This document shows positions 59,621-64,000 of a DNA stretch of 64,000 nucleotides, piece after piece. Both the position numbers and the translations under genes were made by a program. The notes under the pieces are model-generated. The model saw nothing but the letters and a program-made list of their open reading frames with translations, had not been told where the DNA came from and ran no database searches. The stretch is from the NCBI GenBank assembly GCA_965153455.1, contig OZ234496.1, forward strand, positions 16,670,304-16,734,303, written 5' to 3'. This DNA comes from Sphagnum compactum (taxonomy: Eukaryota; Bryophyta; Sphagnopsida; Sphagnales). Position 1 is the stretch's first letter; each line of letters opens with the position of its first letter.

Positions 59621-62072
59621 CCCTTATATCTTTAGATATATATTTGTAGACAATATATTTTTAATATATCTTCAATAAATTTCAATATATTTTTAAATAC
59701 TCTATGTCAATGTCATCATTGTGACCAATATTTTTTTTAATTTATAATTAATGTGATATGTGATGGGCTAGGTGAATGAGAAATCACTCACAATTCATTC
59801 ATTTAGAAAAATTAATTATCCTTAATTGCATCTCACGTTGTGAATATGACCAATGAAAGAAACAACCATAATCATGTAGTCACTATGATAATTATTACAA
59901 AACATTTTACATGTCACATACAATTACATGATAAGTTTGGACGTTAATAATAAAGTTAACAAGTCGTGAATACCATGTTTGGCATAATGTAATGTTATTA
60001 ACTATTACACACTTGCTTCTAAATTCAAAAGACTTACTACTAATAATATCCTAAATTTTGTTAAGTTTGTTATATCCATGCCATTTGCCAAGGAAGTGTG
60101 TGCCACCTATCCTTGTCACCATGATATCTATATGAAAATTTAAAACAAAACTAATGAATGAGGATAAGGAAAAAAAGCTGAATTCACCAAATGTGATTTT
60201 TAAAAGATATTAAAGCTTGAACAAATCCTTACTAGTAATCTAAACACTTGATTTTTTAATATTTTTTTTCATGATTTCACTGGTTTGGGAAGACCAAAAG
60301 ATGGGGAAACCTTTTTTTTTCAAAAACTAGTGTGAAAAACAAAAACAATGAAAGACATTCCAAATGTAGTGGTCTTCTAGTATGGGTTATACTTGAATTT
60401 AGACCTTTAGAAGACCCTCAAAGAACAAATTTCAATCCTTTGGCCCCACCACTCCTAATCTTCCTAAGATGGGCTCTCTATGAGTTACACCAACATTATT
60501 AACCCAACAAAAATTGTGGGTTGTCCAACCTATCCAACGTGTTTTTCAAAAGATTCACCTAAAGCAAGGTCCATGAAAGTTCAAGCTCTCAACATAAAGA
60601 AATATAAAGTATGACTTTGTGGTGCTAAGGAGTGGCATAATTTCACGTGTAGTGGTTGTTTAAAGACAATATCATGCAACCCATGTTTTAAATCTTTAAA
60701 AATGATTTGAAAGCACCCATAAATTGTCATGCAAAACCATTGTTCAATATGTATTTTTCAGTGAGAATTGAAGGTGTTAAGTAGGCATTATGATAAATTT
60801 GTTATTTGATATTTAGTATTTAGTTCAATGTGAACAAGGTTTTGGTTATTCCATGTTTTAAGATATCCTGAAAGTGTGCTATTGGATTTTCATCTTTTAT
60901 GTTTTGAGATCTTGAAACATGTTCAAAATCATGATGGTGCGGCATGGAAGATTCTTTGAATTTGTGTTCATCTTTCGGCTTGGAATCCTATTGTAAGTTT
61001 GTTGGCTATATGCATGTGGAAGAGACTATGAATTGGTGTAAGAATTGGGAGTAAAACTTGGCTCAAACTTCACCCAATGTGTGAATGATAGTTGGATTAC
61101 TATTTGTGCATGTAATGGATGGGCACGTTCCATATAAATGCATGCATTTAGATGAGAAGTTCTAGATCCAGTAAGGAAAGTTTTTAGTTTGAATTTCAAA
61201 CTGCCAAGTCATTTCATAATTTATTGCTTGTTTTTTGCTTTGATTCGTGTGTAGGCTTCATGTTGTGTTACTCCAATAAGCTTTTAATGTTTTCAGATGA
61301 TGAATTATTAGTGCACAAAAGTTGAGATTCGCAAGGGACAAAAATAGATAGTAGAGACTTGGGTTTGACAGTGAATTGACATATAATGACATAATTCCTT
61401 GTACTTAAGAAAACCCAAAAAAGAAGTTGGGAAATGATCAAGTATGCCAAGAATTTTACAAGTAACTTGGTGATTGTTATTTAGATTTTGGGTACATTTG
61501 TCAAATATTTGGGTGCTCAAAAATTTCTTAAGCATTTTCTTAAATATTTATTATGGATGAAAAAGTGGATTGTATTGAATCAAATTCATAGATGAAAATT
61601 GGATAATGATTGATGAATTTCATTCATTGGACAAAAATTAGAATTTTTATCGATCAACTTCATCCATGAACAATGAACTCAGTAATGTTGACGAAGTTCA
61701 TCCATCATGAATGGAAAATGAATGCTCATGCATGAACTTGTCCATGAAAAACAAATTAAGTTACATGACTACTTATGAAATACTTTTTTGCAATTGATTA
61801 TACGATAATCAATAGATATGTTTTATGAACTATGTTGGAGTTGGTTGTTTTATGTTAGTTGTGATGCCTAATATAGATCATGAATCATATCATGAATCCA
61901 CATGTTATCTTATTCAGCATTCCATAGGCTGCATGGTAACAATGGATTTCAATATAATATGTAAATTACATCCAAAATCTTATGACAGCAACTGAATGAG
62001 TCGACCGTTGCCATCCCCTCTTCTTGCATAGTTCTTTATTATCAAATCTGCATTAATAAAATGTCAAAAAAC
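59621..62072. other. AT-rich spacer, no gene recognised
   Basis: Short frames only. Around 61545-61770 ATGAA/TTCAT words such as TTCATCCATGAAC and GCTCATGCATGAAC recur in both orientations, a small cluster of foldbacks. Confidence 0.4.
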
Positions 62073-62181
62073 AACTGTTTCTTAGTCAACAAACTTGTGG
62101 GCCATGTTAAAACTTGTTCTTGGAGGTATTTCATTTACAAATTGCTAGCAGATGTATTGGACCCACTACTAAGAAACAGTT
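62073..62181. repeat. inverted repeat with perfect 14-bp ends
   Basis: AACTGTTTCTTAGT at 62073-62086 is exactly inverted at 62168-62181 (ACTAAGAAACAGTT), and GTGGGCCAT/ATTGGACCCAC just inside also pairs loosely. About 80 bp separate the ends. It may be a very small MITE; no target duplication was confirmed. Confidence 0.55.
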
Positions 62182-62702
62182 CTTCTTTGTTTAAAATAAT
62201 TTATTATCTTGCAAAGCATGTTCAATAATCATTTTTCAAAATTTCTGAAGGTTTTGACAATTTAAGAGTTGGGTTAAAAGTTAAAAGTATGCTTAATGAT
62301 TTGATAGAATGCCTTGGCAGTCTAGAGGTAGAAGCTATACCCCTTTGTTGGGGGTGACTAAACACCGTATATCAGTGAAAGGTGGAGCAATTCATTCTAA
62401 ATTTACATGTGCTTTGTTTGATACACTGAGCGATAAGCCATGCAACCAGTGAACGCTAAGGGATCTCAACAAATGGCTCTTATGTAATCTATGTATGCAA
62501 GGTCATCAAGATCAACACAATTAAACCATTCAGCAATGTATTTTACCAAAGAAGATTTGGAAAACGGCATAAATAAAGTGGAAGCTACAAGTGCACATGG
62601 TGATTGGATTGCTGACAAGCTTGAGAGTTATTTCAACATCAATAACTTAACTCTCCAGATGCACCCAAAAACAGCCACCCGGTTCTATGGAGGGAGCTGT
62701 TG
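62182..62702. other. spacer or intron, no gene recognised
   Basis: A plus frame over 62491-62841 has no motif and runs through the duplication at 62703-62880. The interval could be intron of the minus-strand gene that enters from the right. Confidence 0.35.
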
Positions 62703-62880
62703 CAGTCAGCCTTCCCTTCAGGAATTGGATTCCTGGACTAGAGCAGGAACCTGTAAGCCCACAAGGAGGGGCAGGATAGCAATACTAAAGGCCGCAGTTA
62801 ACCTTCCTTTCATGAGTTGGATTCATCAAGTAGAGCAGTAAGTCCCCATGGCAGGTGGGATAGCAGTACCACAGCCTTAC
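62703..62880. repeat. 92-bp tandem duplication
   Basis: CAGTCAGCCTTCCCTTCAGG at 62703 and CAGTTAACCTTCCTTTCATG at 62795 begin two diverged copies that continue through TTGGATTC, TAGAGCAG, GGCAGG and GGATAGCA. Identity is roughly 75-80 per cent by eye. Confidence 0.75.
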
Positions 62881-63009
62881 AGGGATTCTACCCACACAGC
62901 AGCAATCACTTTCCGATTCTAGAAGTCTAGCCCAAGGAAAATATTGAACTAATGATTTAGTTTACACACCATTAGAGCCTCCTACAGAACCGTCACCAAC
63001 TGTACTTAC

Positions 63010-64000
63010 CTCCTCTTTATTCTCCTGATGTTTGTTGTCTGTAAGTTCCTGTATTGTTGGATCAATCGACAAGCGCACAGACTCCTGTTGAGTATCTGCA
63101 CCCCAACAAAAGAATGTTTAATTGCAAGAAACCTCAAGCATCCAGATAGAAGAAATAATGCCACCATCCACCATCCAACCTGTGCATTGCTTGTATTCAG
63201 TGCCAGATCGTATCCTACAGAACATCAGCTAACTGTCGTAGAACTGATGGGATAGTTTTACTGTACCAGCTGCAATATTTGCACCCTCCATGGTAACCTG
63301 CCCTTCAGGTTTGATCAATTCACCATCCCTTCCACTGTCTTGGTTGTTTTGAGAATCCTCTGATTGGGACACAACTTGCAACTTTGCAGTAGACTCTTGA
63401 GTTTCCTGCACTTCTGTATTCTGGCTGGAGGTCCAGTCAGAACCATCCCTGCCCTGCCCAATATCTGTTTCATGGGAGTCCTTCACCTCAGCACCAGCAC
63501 TGCCATCTGCAGTGGTAGATGATTGATTTTCTTGAGGACTTCTGTCACCTTTCTCCTCACCTTTCTGTTCTTCTGATGTACTCTCCTCCTTCTCCTCCTT
63601 TGTCCCTTGAGAGGCCTGAGTACCTCCATCCTTTGAACTTAGTTGTGAATCAGCATCAACATTGCCTATTTCATCCTTTTCTTTTGAGGAACCCTGAATA
63701 AGTTTCTCTGTCTCCATCCGTTGCCTTGTGAACTCATCACGCTTGTCTTCCTCCTCTTTGCTGGCTTGAACATTCTCTGAATTAAGAGATTCTGCCTGTT
63801 GCTGGGACTCAACATTCTCATTACTGTCCTTTGTTCCTTCTTTATGCCCATCACTCATCTGGTACTCCTCCTTTCTTCCCTGAGAACCATCCCCTACATT
63901 CTCAGTTTCAGTTTCCTTCTTGGGCTCATGATTCCCCTGCTCTTGAGAGCTATCCTCACCTGTTCTCAACTCAGTCATCTCCTGTGAGTGACTCTCCCCT
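63010..64000 (-). CDS. acidic Glu/Ser/Gln-rich protein, inner exons only (runs off right edge)
   Basis: One exon comes in from the right edge (64000) and ends at 63267 (GCAGCTG|GTACAG). It joins in phase 1 to a second exon, 63095-63010, which ends at a strong donor (GAGGAG|GTAAGT). The frame is open to the window edge upstream of the ATG at 63978, so the true start is outside. The visible product, about 270 residues, is highly hydrophilic and disordered, dominated by Glu, Lys, Ser, Gln and Asp with no membrane segment. Such a stretch occurs as the luminal stem of some QUA2-type putative methyltransferases, and also in many nuclear or stress proteins. No catalytic motif is present in the window, so the identity stays open. 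Later exons should lie below 63010, but none was recognised. Confidence 0.7.

Noticed and set aside
63519-63701. Plus-strand Pro/Leu/Ser-rich frame at the right edge
   Set aside because: Antisense shadow of the acidic-protein exon.

Overview
The window is nuclear DNA of a land plant. The spliced gene models use plant-type GT..AG introns, and the gene families are plant ones: a phytocyanin, a plastid-targeted atypical SDR, a half-size plant ABCA transporter, an MDHAR remnant and RLK-type kinase remnants. The mix of long AT-rich repeat-rich spacers with a DUF1221-like N-terminal domain fused to a protein kinase makes me lean towards a seed-free lineage (moss or lycophyte). That is inference; nothing here fixes the species. 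No bacterial operon, rRNA, tRNA, CRISPR or viral gene was recognised.

Layout. 1-9 kb is AT-rich spacer with decayed short repeats and a ~285 bp hairpin element. 9-10.8 kb holds a three-exon phytocyanin gene (+). 11.5-12.26 kb is a clean 97-bp minisatellite. 13.7-14.76 kb holds a three-exon gene (-) for a small unidentified membrane protein. 15-27 kb is mostly spacer with three repeat blocks: a hairpin at 16.1, a 30-bp minisatellite at 17.5-18.3 and a ~180-bp repeat at 20.5-21.4. 27.16-28.78 kb is an intact single-exon kinase, followed at 29.0-30.4 kb by the broken remains of a different, RLK-type kinase. 31.4-32.1 kb (-) has LEA-like debris. 32.47-33.47 kb (+) is an intact plastid-type NAD(P)-binding protein. 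34.57-35.52 kb (-) is a monodehydroascorbate reductase pseudogene. 38.4-44.5 kb (+) is a many-exon coiled-coil protein gene. Converging on it at 45.1-51.9 kb (-) is a complete 18-exon ABCA transporter whose exon lengths sum to 2,838 bp (945 residues). At 53.16-53.40 kb lies a 232-bp MULE-like element with 44-bp inverted ends, an 8-bp target duplication and a retained zinc-knuckle reading frame. 53.4-63 kb is repeat-rich spacer. From 63.0 kb to the right edge runs the inner part of a gene (-) for a very acidic Glu/Ser/Gln-rich protein.

The genes do not form a pathway or cluster; this is ordinary dispersed plant gene content. The most distinctive items are the zinc-knuckle MULE derivative, the phytocyanin with a lengthened copper loop, the DFG-to-DFA kinase with a duplicated N-terminal segment, and the dimeric substructure of the 97-bp minisatellite. 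All exon models were made by eye from splice signals, phase and family resemblance; no alignment or transcript was available.
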